A stretch of 64,000 nt of DNA from JAGQPD01 sp020426865 (GTDB lineage Bacteria > Planctomycetota > Planctomycetia > Pirellulales > Pirellulaceae). The stretch covers positions 1,116,001 through 1,180,000 of the forward strand of contig JAWKTN010000001.1 of assembly GCA_041399065.1 (NCBI GenBank), given 5' to 3'. The translations under genes were made by a program, and so were the position numbers. The notes beneath the pieces were generated by a model that made no database searches, was not told where the DNA came from, and saw nothing but the letters and a program-made list of their open reading frames with translations. Shown in pieces: positions 10,101 to 17,675 of this stretch (positions are counted from its first letter, which is position 1; the number at the start of each line of letters is the position of its first letter).

Positions 10101-10394
10101 TCCAGGTGGAAGCGAAACCGACGGGAATTGCCACTTGGTCAAGTCGGCGGGGTCGTCGGATAACGACCAGCCGTCCAGATCGGCTGTGGTATCACCCTGA
10201 TTGTAGAGTTCGATCCAATCCGAGTATTCACCGTCTTCGTCTTGCAGAAATCCGTTGTTGGCGGCGAGAAATTCGTTGATGATCGGGTCGGCGGCCAACA
10301 ACTGCCGTGGTTCCAACGGTTCCATCCGCTGCGGAATGCAGTGTTGAAACCGACGTCCGAGGCGTGACGATGCGCGCCGCTTGAGAAAACTCAT
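4110..10394 (-). CDS. Giant secreted lamin-tail/CotH/dockerin protein
   Basis: 2,094 residues. The N-terminus (basic stretch then MEPLEPRQLLAA) is the export leader pattern typical of large planctomycete surface proteins. A lamin-tail domain follows at about 35-150 (IINEFLAANNGF, DWIELYN), then modules with repeated 'Y.F.G......' segments (about 220-600), a chitobiase-like Ig fold near 770-840 (YYTYDGSVP), a CotH kinase-like domain at about 895-1240 (GIQMHGGASR ... KKHSFRL), another chitobiase-like segment (IYFTTDGTDPR), two or three further lamin-tail domains (VISEINYHP, VVINEVLTHT), and dockerin-like calcium pairs near 1910-2030 (DFDQDGSYTIADFNLL, DADGNADGQVNAADYTIW). Domain content suggests a cell-surface or exported structural protein. 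CotH kinases phosphorylate surface proteins in spore formers, but activity here is untested. Confidence 0.85.
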   Translation of the reverse strand: MSFLKRRASSRLGRRFQHCIPQRMEPLEPRQLLAADPIINEFLAANNGFLQDEDGEYSDWIELYNQGDTTADLDGWSLSDDPADLTKWQFPSVSLPPGGYLVVFASNKDRAIAGNELHTNFQLASSGEPLLLVRPDGATIASHFSPAFPQQYEDISYGIGGASDQVIVIDRDSPVDALVPTDDSLGNTWTSTSFVPDTSWLTGTLGVGYGHSDVPPPPTTVLQVDFNDRGNATQTQDGFVSFVMNGSGIQSGSVTRTYGALSVTVEDVSGQGMDDRLRVAPTNEGEFTEGELLQDFIFSRDRTGTSGIDVTVDGLTPNATYTFTVWSFDDGSAGLRVSDWSANGIVAANDYGFDGNAVPPAPPSNNTYRFGVVVGADSQGRVVLQGRRDESNTDFAVFLNALRIETGDALNPPPQVGDVLRVDFGSRTGGEAGAANTEDGYAEMTLDDNGSDFDGITVTLNAFGASNLNDRDRAVPVDAADFTLGQVYDDFVFSEGPAGSGMEIAIAGLVPNTTYEIALRSIDSAGSGTRRTRWTELASGVEHVLADPYTFDGSIAPTSNDDNVLRTSVESSPQGTLLLRGVQLETNRSVVVNALEIGRPSFAGLIGLDLKLPMENVNSSAYMRSPFDVADPASVGSMFLDIQYDSGFVAYINGQEVARRHAPTATGVPPSFDAAATVERSSSETVAAETIDLTSWISLLQGGGNILAIHGMNSAATNDDFLIRPVLRLASDVTQSLRYFDPPTPGAANSTGVVDFVDAVDFSVSHGFFDSPFSLTLSTATANADIYYTYDGSVPAPNNSAAVPYDTPFMVDGTTTIRAAAYRTDFSRSPIGTNTYVFLDDVFSQDPQNNPLGLTFPNTWQANASADYQIDQRVVNQWDDDNPSNMDFGIREALLSLPTMSIVMDHDDLWNSSTGIYPNATSTGSAWRRPGSIEYFDPATGEQFQYNVGIQMHGGASRDNVRLKKHSFRLIFKKDFEGPGRLDFPLFDNADFSDINTVVLRASFTDSFATRTITDRYSPIDSLYMRDVWMRDTQLAMGQPSADSTYVHLCINGLYWGLYSPAERPDDAWLASRLGGAAEDWDVIRDFNELVRGQKNDWNAMFSLARQLPGAGDPNAIYQRLQGLNPDGSPNAGLPAYLDMDNFIDYMMLHLYGGAEDWPSHNWIAGRNRVDPGKGFQFYTWDQEIVLDNRFRDKTESSDGNSPAELFSLLRASSEFRLRFADRVQLHMFNGGALTTKANQQRWMWRADQIEAGIIGESARWGDAREGEVVRVSSGQGNVTVPLMTVNQWRVESARVVNDIIPESHPWVIQLFTADNLYSNGAPAFSQHGGEVSLGYLLEVTSSLGNSQIYFTTDGTDPRLAGGDVNAAAAEQYHGQIALDRSVVIKARALANGQWSPLAEAVFSVPVASGGIVISEINYHPHPPSAAEAAAVPGVVEDDFEFIEVVNTHPTDPVSLANMSLANGLSFTFGAATLAPGEYAVVVEDIDAFTARYGTGIRILGQWTGGVSNSSETIELRDAADNILLSVTYADREPWNESADGNGATLELRDPFTASAVTFDKWYQWRPSVVYGGTPGAERGNANDVVINEVLTHTDLPQRDTIELLNTSSQPIDISGWYLSDSGSTLQKYRIPDGTSIGPGEYVVFDEDDFNPALPTDGQIAFALDASSGDDVYLSVIEAGEPVAIVDAVHFSAAYTSQSFGRVPNGSGRLAPLTSQSLGTANGVQAVSPLLISEILFDAGEPSAAAIALDPSVTAADLQFIEVANTTAATIVFAGERLIGDTSFVFHAGDSLPGGAAAVVVTFDPQSPSGEQKLASFRAHYGLDEDALVFGPLSESLPFDDARLAIQLPDEPPLTDPELLPLVTTDEAIYDTLAPWPITGNSSGISLQRIAVDANGNTASSWTSAEASPGETGFSVTLPGDFDQDGSYTIADFNLLVAAVESASVDEQYDLNDDAIVSSIDVAFLVQELVKPLLGDYNWNSVVDAADYTIWKDGFGSTLLLNADGNADGQVNAADYTIWKDRFGESALAVIRYLEATNFASDTDRFRPRLDHAGSNVRTGRSTTPLVDAALESWGQDMTGNVLVARRLKTSGSV

Positions 10395-10638
10395 GCCGTA
10401 CTTTCAGTATCAAAATTGCCCAGGTGCGACGAGCTCGTCACTGCCGTTGGGAGCAAGGCGAAGGAAATCACCGTAAAATCCGCTATTTCCCCTATAGAAC
10501 GATCTCCGACAGACGTCAAGTTTTCGGCGCCGGGCACTCCCCATTTGGGACAAAAACTGGTAGTTTAATGGGTTTGTGTCTTGGCCCAGGGGTCGGCCAG
10601 TGCAGTTTACTCGGCCGATCGTGATTGAGGAACGATCC
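10395..10638. other. Divergent promoter region, giant gene and rimO
   Basis: About 240 bases between two divergent genes. I see no RNA gene. A ribosome-binding site (TTGAGG) sits just before the GTG start of rimO. Confidence 0.4.
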
Positions 10639-12039
10639 GTGAATCAAAAGTTGACGTATGCATTCGTCAGTCTCGGCTGTCCCAAGAATTTGGTCGATAG
10701 CGAACGGATGTTGGGCCTGCTGCAATTGGACGGGTACCAGTTGGTCCCCGACCCCGACGGGGCCGATTTCGTGGTCGTCAACACCTGCGGTTTCATCGAA
10801 CAGGCCCGGCAAGAATCGTATGCATCCATCCGCGAAATGATTGCGCTCAAACGCGACAAGCGGACTCGGGGCGTGATCGTCAGCGGTTGCTTGGCGGAGC
10901 GTCAAAAGGAAGCGTTGTTGGAGGAATGTCCGGAGATCGACCAGCTGGTCGGGGTCTTCGGGAGGGATGAAATCACAAAGGTCGCCGACCGTCTGCTAGG
11001 CAACCTCGAGGAGCAACGATCGGTATTTCGTCCGGCTCCGATTCGGCCGCTGTCGGATAACCAGCGGTTGCGCATCACGCCTCAGCACTTCGCGTACCTG
11101 AAAATCTCCGAGGGTTGTGATCGACTCTGCACATTCTGTGCAATCCCCAAGATGCGCGGCAAGCACGCCACGAAGCCGATCGATGAGGTCGTTCGCGAAG
11201 CCACGGAGCTGGCGGCCAGCGGCGTCCGCGAACTGATCATCGTTGCACAAGATACAACCTATTACGGCAAAGACCTCTACGGCGAGCCCCGTTTGGTCCA
11301 GCTGCTGAAAGAACTGCAGCAGATCGACGGACTGCAGTGGATCCGGTTGATGTATTTTTATCCAATGTATATCGACGATACGCTTATCCGTTTACTGGCA
11401 GACAGTGACAAGATCATTCCGTACCTCGACATGCCGTTGCAGCACATCAACGACACGATGCTCCGGCGCATGTCGCGACGAGTAACACGTGCCGAAACGG
11501 AATTGCTGTTGCGGAAGTTGCGTGACAATATCCCCGGCCTGACACTTCGGACGACGTTCATCACGGGCTTTCCCGGTGAGACCGACGAACAGTTCGCCGA
11601 ACTGGTGGAATTTGTCGAGCAGCAGCGATTCGAGCGATTGGGAGTGTTCACCTATTCGTTGGAGCCGGATACACCGGCGGCGGCGTTGGATGGGCACCTT
11701 GACGATTCGGTCAAGAATGCTCGGCGAGATCGCTTGATGGAAGTCCAACAAAAGATTGCTTTTCAATGGAACGAGCAGCAGTTGGGGCAGGTTCGCAACG
11801 TGATCATCGATCGTGCCGTTGCTGATCACCCGGACGTATGGATGGGACGCACGACGTCGGACGCTCCGGACGTCGACGGTGTGGTGTGGGTCACCGGATC
11901 GGATCTGACAATTGGTGAGATTGTGCCCTGCGAGATCGTTGCCATGAACGGTTATGACTTGGCCGCCGCGCCATTAGAGCCGGAGGTATCGGGAAAGAAG
12001 GACGGAAAGAGGACGCGCAAACGAGGGAGGGCACGTTGA
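10639..12039 (+). CDS. rimO: Ribosomal protein S12 methylthiotransferase RimO
   Basis: 466 residues. RimO is a radical-SAM enzyme that adds a methylthio group to the conserved aspartate of ribosomal protein S12. The N-terminal UPF0004 domain starts FVSLGCPKNLVDSERMLG with its cluster cysteines, the radical SAM motif is CDRLCTFC at about residue 157-164, and a TRAM domain ends the protein. I take GTG 10639 as the start: GAGG lies eight bases upstream and homologues begin just before this strand. A longer frame from 10576 has no such support. The stop overlaps the pgsA start (TGATG), so the two genes are translationally coupled. Confidence 0.95.
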   Translation: MNQKLTYAFVSLGCPKNLVDSERMLGLLQLDGYQLVPDPDGADFVVVNTCGFIEQARQESYASIREMIALKRDKRTRGVIVSGCLAERQKEALLEECPEIDQLVGVFGRDEITKVADRLLGNLEEQRSVFRPAPIRPLSDNQRLRITPQHFAYLKISEGCDRLCTFCAIPKMRGKHATKPIDEVVREATELAASGVRELIIVAQDTTYYGKDLYGEPRLVQLLKELQQIDGLQWIRLMYFYPMYIDDTLIRLLADSDKIIPYLDMPLQHINDTMLRRMSRRVTRAETELLLRKLRDNIPGLTLRTTFITGFPGETDEQFAELVEFVEQQRFERLGVFTYSLEPDTPAAALDGHLDDSVKNARRDRLMEVQQKIAFQWNEQQLGQVRNVIIDRAVADHPDVWMGRTTSDAPDVDGVVWVTGSDLTIGEIVPCEIVAMNGYDLAAAPLEPEVSGKKDGKRTRKRGRAR

Positions 12040-12635
12040 TGGCCGCTGCACAGCCAGCCAATCCCAATGCTCCTACCTGGACGATACCCAATCAGATCAC
12101 CGCCGCACGGCTCGTCGTGTCGCTTTTGGTGTTTGTTTTTTTACAGCTTGGGTGGTACTTTCCGGCGCTCGTATTCTTCGTCATTGGTGCCGGTACTGAT
12201 TGGGTGGACGGCTATTTGGCGCGCCGGTGGAAGCAGATCACGCAATTGGGGCGGATTCTCGACCCGCTGGCCGACAAGATCATTATCTGTGGCACATTCA
12301 CGTTTTTGGCTGCGGCGCCCGGGTCGCGGATCCTGGCCTGGATGGCGGTTGTCGTATTGGCTCGCGAATTGGTCGTTACGGTCATTCGCAGTTTTCTGGA
12401 ACAGCACGGACGTGACTTTTCCGCCAAGTGGTCGGGCAAGATCAAGATGGGGTTCCAGTGTGCTGCGGCAATCGGTTCAATGTTGGCCCTGTGGCTCGTA
12501 CCTGAAGGAAAGACGCCACCGGAATCGCTTCTGTGGCTACCTCCGACTGTCACGTTATTGGCATGGGCGACCGTTGTCTCCACGCTCTATTCCGGCTACG
12601 TCTACGTGAACGCCGCCCGACGTCTCCTCATCTAA
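12039..12635 (+). CDS. pgsA: CDP-diacylglycerol-glycerol-3-P phosphatidyltransferase
   Basis: 198 residues, several membrane segments. It makes phosphatidylglycerophosphate, the committed step to phosphatidylglycerol, in the inner membrane. The CDP-alcohol phosphotransferase signature is complete: DWVDGYLARRWKQITQLGRI followed by LDPLADK (D..DG..AR........G...D...D). The start is ATG 12039, overlapping the rimO stop. The next gene (CPBP protease) starts 35 bases downstream in the same direction. Confidence 0.93.
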   Translation: MAAAQPANPNAPTWTIPNQITAARLVVSLLVFVFLQLGWYFPALVFFVIGAGTDWVDGYLARRWKQITQLGRILDPLADKIIICGTFTFLAAAPGSRILAWMAVVVLARELVVTVIRSFLEQHGRDFSAKWSGKIKMGFQCAAAIGSMLALWLVPEGKTPPESLLWLPPTVTLLAWATVVSTLYSGYVYVNAARRLLI

Positions 12636-12670
12636 GCCCCGATGCCTTGAATCCGCAAGCACTCACTCCC

Positions 12671-13702
12671 ATGGCGATCGTCATCTCGCTGATTAGCAGC
12701 GGGTCAATTGTCGCGTGGACCATGGCAGCTGTCCGTTGGCAGCGTCAGCAATCGCTGTTGGAATTTCAATCGCGACTTCCTGTACCGTGGGGGCTGTTAG
12801 ACCTGGCGGCGGTCGTAGTGTTGAATATCTTTGTTACTGGGACGATGCTGGCGGTGGGCACGTCGATATTGGGGATATCTCGTGATCGGGCCTCCAGCGA
12901 CATACTTCCGCCAGCGTTGCAGTCCAAGGTTATTTTGCTTTACTCCACGGGCACGTTACTTTCATTGTGGCTTGGTGTGATCTGGGTCCGCAAGCGTGTC
13001 TCCGCGTCAGGTGCCGACTTGGGTATTCAGCCGAACCGCGTGCTCACCGACATTGCACTGGGAATAACGGCCTTTGTGATGCTGGCGTTTCCGGTTTTTA
13101 CACTACAAGTCACCATCAACGTTTTGACTCAGAGAGAAAACACGCATCCGTTGATCGAGCTGCTGCGAAACGATCCAGATCCCCGTTTCTTTTTAATTGC
13201 CGGATTCGCGGCCGTGGTCGCCGCGCCGCTGACCGAAGAGTACTTGTTTCGGGTGCTGCTCCAGGGATGGATAGAAAACGCCATCGGCGCCCGACGCGCT
13301 CGACGCCCCGAGGGTAAGATCAGCGGATGGGTCATGAGCCTGGTTTCGGGACAAAGAGCGTCCAATGATCCGGGGCACTTTCCAACCGCAGACAGACCTA
13401 GGTGCGAAACGGGAGCGAGTGACTTGGGACAGGTTATGGCAGCAACCGATCGGGTAGACCTGGAACACCCGCAGCCACTGCCGATCGCGCTGGCACCGGC
13501 CTATGTGCCGATTGTGGTCAGTTCGCTACTGTTTGCTGCCGCACATCTCGGCCAAGGAACGGCCCCGATCCCGCTGTTCTTTCTCGCCTTGGGGCTGGGT
13601 TACGTGTACCAACGTACGCATCGTGTGTTGCCGTGTATCGTCGTCCATATGCTGGTGAATCTGTTCAGTTTGCTGCAACTGTGGGTAATTGTGCACTCAT
13701 GA
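12671..13702 (+). CDS. CPBP-family intramembrane metalloprotease
   Basis: 343 residues with about seven hydrophobic segments. Residues near 190-205 carry the glutamate pair motif (LTEEYLFRVLLQGWIE); a second motif is SSLLFAAAHLGQG and a third is HMLVNLF, the metal-binding and catalytic positions of the CAAX/CPBP (Abi) family. A polar stretch of about 65 residues lies between motifs one and two, longer than in typical members. Start ATG 12671 gives a membrane segment at the N-terminus; an upstream in-frame extension overlaps pgsA and is unlikely. Substrate unknown; relatives process prenylated or membrane proteins. Confidence 0.88.
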   Translation: MAIVISLISSGSIVAWTMAAVRWQRQQSLLEFQSRLPVPWGLLDLAAVVVLNIFVTGTMLAVGTSILGISRDRASSDILPPALQSKVILLYSTGTLLSLWLGVIWVRKRVSASGADLGIQPNRVLTDIALGITAFVMLAFPVFTLQVTINVLTQRENTHPLIELLRNDPDPRFFLIAGFAAVVAAPLTEEYLFRVLLQGWIENAIGARRARRPEGKISGWVMSLVSGQRASNDPGHFPTADRPRCETGASDLGQVMAATDRVDLEHPQPLPIALAPAYVPIVVSSLLFAAAHLGQGTAPIPLFFLALGLGYVYQRTHRVLPCIVVHMLVNLFSLLQLWVIVHS

Positions 13703-13803
13703 CCGCCTCAATCGCTCGCCGACTCTCGACCTCCCGGGATTGCGTCAGATCGGATGCGAAATATACTGAGGTGCTCAGCACTTAACGAGGAGAACCAAAC
13801 ATC

Positions 13804-14892
13804 ATGGGATTGGGATTCGGTATTGTCGGTTGCGGGATGATCTCCCGTTTTCATGCCAAGGCAATTGCGGGAATTCGCGGAGCAAAACTCGAAGCGTGCT
13901 TCGACAATTTCCCATCGGCGGCTCACCGGTTATCGGACGAAACGGGCTGCCGCCCGTACGCTGACCTGCAATTGATGCTCGACGACCCCAAGGTCGACAT
14001 CGTGACAATTTGCACTCCCAGTGGCCTGCATCAAGAACCGGCGGTCGCGGCAGCCAATGCCGGCAAGCACGTGATCGTGGAAAAGCCCCTCGAGATCACG
14101 CTCAAACGCTGCGACGCTATTATCGACGCTTGCAAGAAGAACAAGGTCGTGCTCTCAACCATCTTCCCGTCGCGATTTCACGAATCGTGTCTGCTGATCA
14201 AGAAGGCAATCGATCAAGGTCGCTTCGGTAAGCTGACGATGGGCGATGCCTTTGTCAAATGGTTTCGCACACAGGAATATTATGACAGCGGACAATGGCG
14301 TGGCACCTGGAAACTGGATGGCGGCGGAGCGTTGATGAATCAAGCGATCCACAGTGTCGATCTGCTCACCTGGCTGATGGGCCCTGTCAAGTCGGTCAGT
14401 GCGCACACCGCCACCTTGGCTCACAAACGAATTAGCGTCGAAGACGCCGCCGTCGCAAGTATCGAATTTGCCAACGGAGCACTAGGCACAATCGAAGCCA
14501 CCACCGCTGCCTTTCCCGGCTACTTGAAACGGATCGAAATCCACGGCTCCGAAGGTTCAGCCGTCATGGTGGAAGAAGATATCAAGACCTGGGATTTCGC
14601 CAAGTCCGTTGCTAGCGACCAAGCGCTTCTCAAGCGAATGACCGGCAAGACGAAAACGGGCGGCGGCGCCGCCGATCCCAAAGCAATCGGGCATCACGGC
14701 CATACCGCCCTGTTTAAGGATGTGATTAAGGCCATCGAAAACGGTACCCCCGCCACCGTGGATGGCATCGAAGGTCGCCGCTCCGTGGAAATCATTCTCG
14801 GCATCTACAAGGCCGCCGAAACCGGTAGCCGCGTGAACCTCCCCCTGAAATCCGACCCGCAACTCGACGCCCGTAAACTCGACCAAGTCTGA
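13804..14892 (+). CDS. Gfo/Idh/MocA-family oxidoreductase
   Basis: 362 residues, cytoplasmic. The Rossmann NAD(P) motif GFGIVGCGMISRFHAKAI opens the protein, EKPLEIT (about residue 95) is the conserved lysine motif, and GGGALMNQAIHSVD carries the catalytic-region histidine. The ribosome-binding site GAGGAGA precedes ATG 13804. This family oxidises or reduces sugars, inositols and related compounds; planctomycetes have many paralogues and the substrate cannot be read from sequence. It stands between the rimO-pgsA-CPBP run and a lipid acyltransferase, both on the same strand. Confidence 0.9.
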   Translation: MGLGFGIVGCGMISRFHAKAIAGIRGAKLEACFDNFPSAAHRLSDETGCRPYADLQLMLDDPKVDIVTICTPSGLHQEPAVAAANAGKHVIVEKPLEITLKRCDAIIDACKKNKVVLSTIFPSRFHESCLLIKKAIDQGRFGKLTMGDAFVKWFRTQEYYDSGQWRGTWKLDGGGALMNQAIHSVDLLTWLMGPVKSVSAHTATLAHKRISVEDAAVASIEFANGALGTIEATTAAFPGYLKRIEIHGSEGSAVMVEEDIKTWDFAKSVASDQALLKRMTGKTKTGGGAADPKAIGHHGHTALFKDVIKAIENGTPATVDGIEGRRSVEIILGIYKAAETGSRVNLPLKSDPQLDARKLDQV

Positions 14893-15042
14893 CCGACAGC
14901 CCGTTCCCCCACCCCCCGCACCGGCGATGGCGGAGGTTGCTATTCCCCTTTCCGAACGGAATTGGCACAATATCTTGCACCCTGCCGATCGCTCCGGGCG
15001 CGATCGCCTGCCACTTGGACTTACCTGGCTGATAACATCGGA

Positions 15043-15984
15043 ATGAACTCTGTGATGAACCGCTGGCAACAAGCCCGCCGTACCGCCATCGATCTCGCGG
15101 TGTACGTCGTCGTTCGGATAGTCATTGCCACGGTGCAGGCGCTGAGAATTGAAACCTGTCAACGTATTTCCCAGGTGTTAGGCTATCTCTGCAACGATCT
15201 CTTGCGAGTGCGGCACCGCGTTGTCGACGACAATCTGCGCCACGCGTTTCCCAATCTCACTTTCGCGCAACATCGCCAGATTTCACGAGCGATGTGGCAG
15301 CACCTCCTGTTGATGGTTTGCGAGATTGCACACTCGCAACGTAAAATCCACCAGACCAATTGGCGACATCATATCTCGATGCCCAACAAACGCGAGCTCG
15401 TTGCGGCGATGATGGACCGGCGGCCGCGAGTAGCGGTGACGGGGCATTTCGGAAACTTCGAGATGTGTGGCTACGCCGCGGGACTGTTGGGATTTCCGAC
15501 GTTTACAATCGCTCGCCCGTTGGACAATCGTTTCCTGCATGGGTTTTTGACTCGTTTTCGCGAAGCGACAGGGCAGTTTATCCTGCCGACTCGAGGTAGT
15601 GCCGATGATGCTCAAGCGGTGATCGAATCTCGCGAAACGCTATCACTGCTGGGGGATCATCATGCGGGGCCAAAAGGATGTTGGGTCGATTTTTTCGACC
15701 GCCCGGCATCTTGCCACAAGGCAGTGGCGTTATTTGCCCTGGCGAATCAGGCCCCACTGATGGTGATTTACGCCCGACGTGATCGGCGTCCGCTGCATTT
15801 TGAGATTCGGCTCGTCGGCATGCACGACCCACAGGAGCCGCAATTGCCACTGGACACCGTCCCTGAATTAACGCAGTGGTACAACCGGCTAATGGAAACG
15901 ATGATTCGCCACTGCCCGCAACAATACTGGTGGCTCCATCGCCGCTGGAAAGACACGCGAAAAAAAAAGCAACTTGCCGCCTGA
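15043..15984 (+). CDS. LpxL/HtrB-like lysophospholipid acyltransferase
   Basis: 313 residues. The acyltransferase motif VTGHFGNFEMCG (H-x4-E) lies near residue 130, followed by a LPTRGSADDAQAVIESRETL stretch and LLGDHHAGPKGCWVDFFDRP, the pattern of Kdo2-lipid A late acyltransferases. An N-terminal hydrophobic helix (AIDLAVYVVVRIVIATVQAL) anchors it to the inner membrane. It probably adds a secondary acyl chain to lipid A or a related lipid. ATG 15043 is chosen because it precedes the anchor; an earlier in-frame start at 14962 adds residues of no family character. Confidence 0.88.
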   Translation: MNSVMNRWQQARRTAIDLAVYVVVRIVIATVQALRIETCQRISQVLGYLCNDLLRVRHRVVDDNLRHAFPNLTFAQHRQISRAMWQHLLLMVCEIAHSQRKIHQTNWRHHISMPNKRELVAAMMDRRPRVAVTGHFGNFEMCGYAAGLLGFPTFTIARPLDNRFLHGFLTRFREATGQFILPTRGSADDAQAVIESRETLSLLGDHHAGPKGCWVDFFDRPASCHKAVALFALANQAPLMVIYARRDRRPLHFEIRLVGMHDPQEPQLPLDTVPELTQWYNRLMETMIRHCPQQYWWLHRRWKDTRKKKQLAA

Positions 15985-16057
15985 CCGCGCGCCGCTGCTG
16001 CCACAATCGACGAGAAACGATACAATGTTCGCTGCCTGGTGAACGTAGCTTTCTTTG

Positions 16058-16399
16058 ATGCATTATTTCCAATCTTCTTGGGGCGAAGCGGTGGACAAGT
16101 GGACGTTGGTGTGTGAAGTCGATGCTTGCCCGATGGGGGAAGCTCGGGAATTTGCGATTTCTGGTCGGATCGTCGCCCTTTATAACGTCGATGGCAGCTT
16201 CTATGCACTCGACGGTGTCTGCCCACATCAAGGGGGGCCGCTGGGCAATGGAGCTCTTTCGGGCTGTATCGTCACGTGCCCGTGGCATGGCTGGCAATTC
16301 GACGTAAGTGATGGCACGAATCAGATTTCGGCTCATCTGAAACAACCGACTTTTCCTGTTCGTGTCAGCGAAGGAAGAATCTTCGTCCGACTCGATTGA
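16058..16399 (+). CDS. Rieske [2Fe-2S] ferredoxin
   Basis: 113 residues. Both Rieske cluster loops are present: CPHQGG (C-x-H) and CPWHGW (C-x2-H). The length and isolated domain suggest a soluble electron-transfer ferredoxin of the nitrite-reductase small-subunit or dioxygenase type. A TTG just before ATG 16058 is an alternative start. No oxygenase partner is adjacent. Confidence 0.92.
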   Translation: MHYFQSSWGEAVDKWTLVCEVDACPMGEAREFAISGRIVALYNVDGSFYALDGVCPHQGGPLGNGALSGCIVTCPWHGWQFDVSDGTNQISAHLKQPTFPVRVSEGRIFVRLD

Positions 16400-16508
16400 C
16401 AATACGAAATTGAAAAACTCTTGTTTGGCCCAATGGCCCAATGCCGAATTAGGCATACATTGCCTTGGTTATCGCTCAACTATGTAGAACTGCAGGTCTC
16501 TGTCGATT

Positions 16509-17471
16509 GTGATTACTTATCGTCCATTTCTGAACACGGACCCGCCAAAGATCATCGAACTATGGCGACGCAACCCGCCAACTCGCGGATTATCCCGGGC
16601 CATGACCGTGCCGTTGTTCGATCATTTTGTACTGTCAAAACCATACTTCGAGCGTCACGGCATTACGGTCGCCGACGAAGATGGGACATTGGTTGGATTC
16701 GCACACGCGGGCTTCGGTCCCGATGACGCACTTTATGACGTCGCGACGGAGCTCGGTACGACCTGCTTGCTGCTAGTGCCACCGCACCGCGACCGAGATC
16801 AAATTGCCAGCGAGTTAATTTGTCATAGCGAGCAGTATCTCCTTCAACGTGGCACCAAGGTCTTCTATGCCGGGTGCGTGCGGCCACTCAATCCATTCTA
16901 CTTGGGGATCTACGGAGGAAGCGAACTTCCGGGCATTCTCTTGTCCGACGTCGACACGTTGCGTTTTTTTCAAGCGAGTCAATACCGTGAAATCGATCGC
17001 TGCGTTGTCATGCAGAGGAATCTCGCCGGGTTTCGCAATCCGGTCGATCGCCGCCAACTGCAGATCGGTCGCGAGCACGATGTGCGTATTATTCAAGAAC
17101 CGGATCCGGGCAATTGGTGGGATGCCTGCACGCGTCCCGGGACCGATCGCACAATGTATGTGTTGTATCCCAAACGTGGCGGCGGGCCGGTGGCCCAAGT
17201 CACGTTCTGGGAAATTGAGCCGTTAGCCAGTAGCTGGGGGATGCAGGCGGTTGGCTTAATCGATATGTTCGTACCACCACCCCACCGACGCACCGGGCTC
17301 GGTACATTCATCAACGCGTACGCCATGCGACACTTGCGCGACCGCGGCGCGACGCATGTCGAAGTCCAAACCATGATCAACAACACTGCGGCACTTGCAT
17401 TGTACCGCAAACTCGGCTTCAACGAAGTTGATCAGGGCATTGTCCTGCGCAAAGATATCATAGTTACATAG
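16509..17471 (+). CDS. GNAT-family N-acetyltransferase, tandem domain
   Basis: 320 residues from GTG 16509. Two GNAT-like units are visible: an N-terminal one (ITYRPFLNTDPPKIIELWRR) and a C-terminal one with the acetyl-CoA loop VPPPHRRTGLGTFINAYAM and the closing ALALYRKLGFNEVDQG. The substrate is unknown. It is followed convergently by ispG, whose end lies about 200 bases away. Confidence 0.85.
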   Translation: MITYRPFLNTDPPKIIELWRRNPPTRGLSRAMTVPLFDHFVLSKPYFERHGITVADEDGTLVGFAHAGFGPDDALYDVATELGTTCLLLVPPHRDRDQIASELICHSEQYLLQRGTKVFYAGCVRPLNPFYLGIYGGSELPGILLSDVDTLRFFQASQYREIDRCVVMQRNLAGFRNPVDRRQLQIGREHDVRIIQEPDPGNWWDACTRPGTDRTMYVLYPKRGGGPVAQVTFWEIEPLASSWGMQAVGLIDMFVPPPHRRTGLGTFINAYAMRHLRDRGATHVEVQTMINNTAALALYRKLGFNEVDQGIVLRKDIIVT

Positions 17472-17675
17472 CTCCGGCCGTGTCCCAAGCGCAATCGCTC
17501 GTCCCAGCGATAGCCAGTCAAGGTACGCACGCCACACCGGTTGGACACGGCGGAGCGATCCGGGTCGCACTGATTACAACCGTGACGCGAATCACTCCGC
17601 CGATCCCAACGTAATGGCATGCGACCTATATTCTGAAGGATGTCGGTTGCTCATGCGCCCGGGGATCGGCTGGAG

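Noticed and set aside
4200..10300. Many plus-strand frames opposite the giant exported protein
   Set aside because: They are shadows of the antisense gene, with repetitive composition and no ribosome-binding sites.
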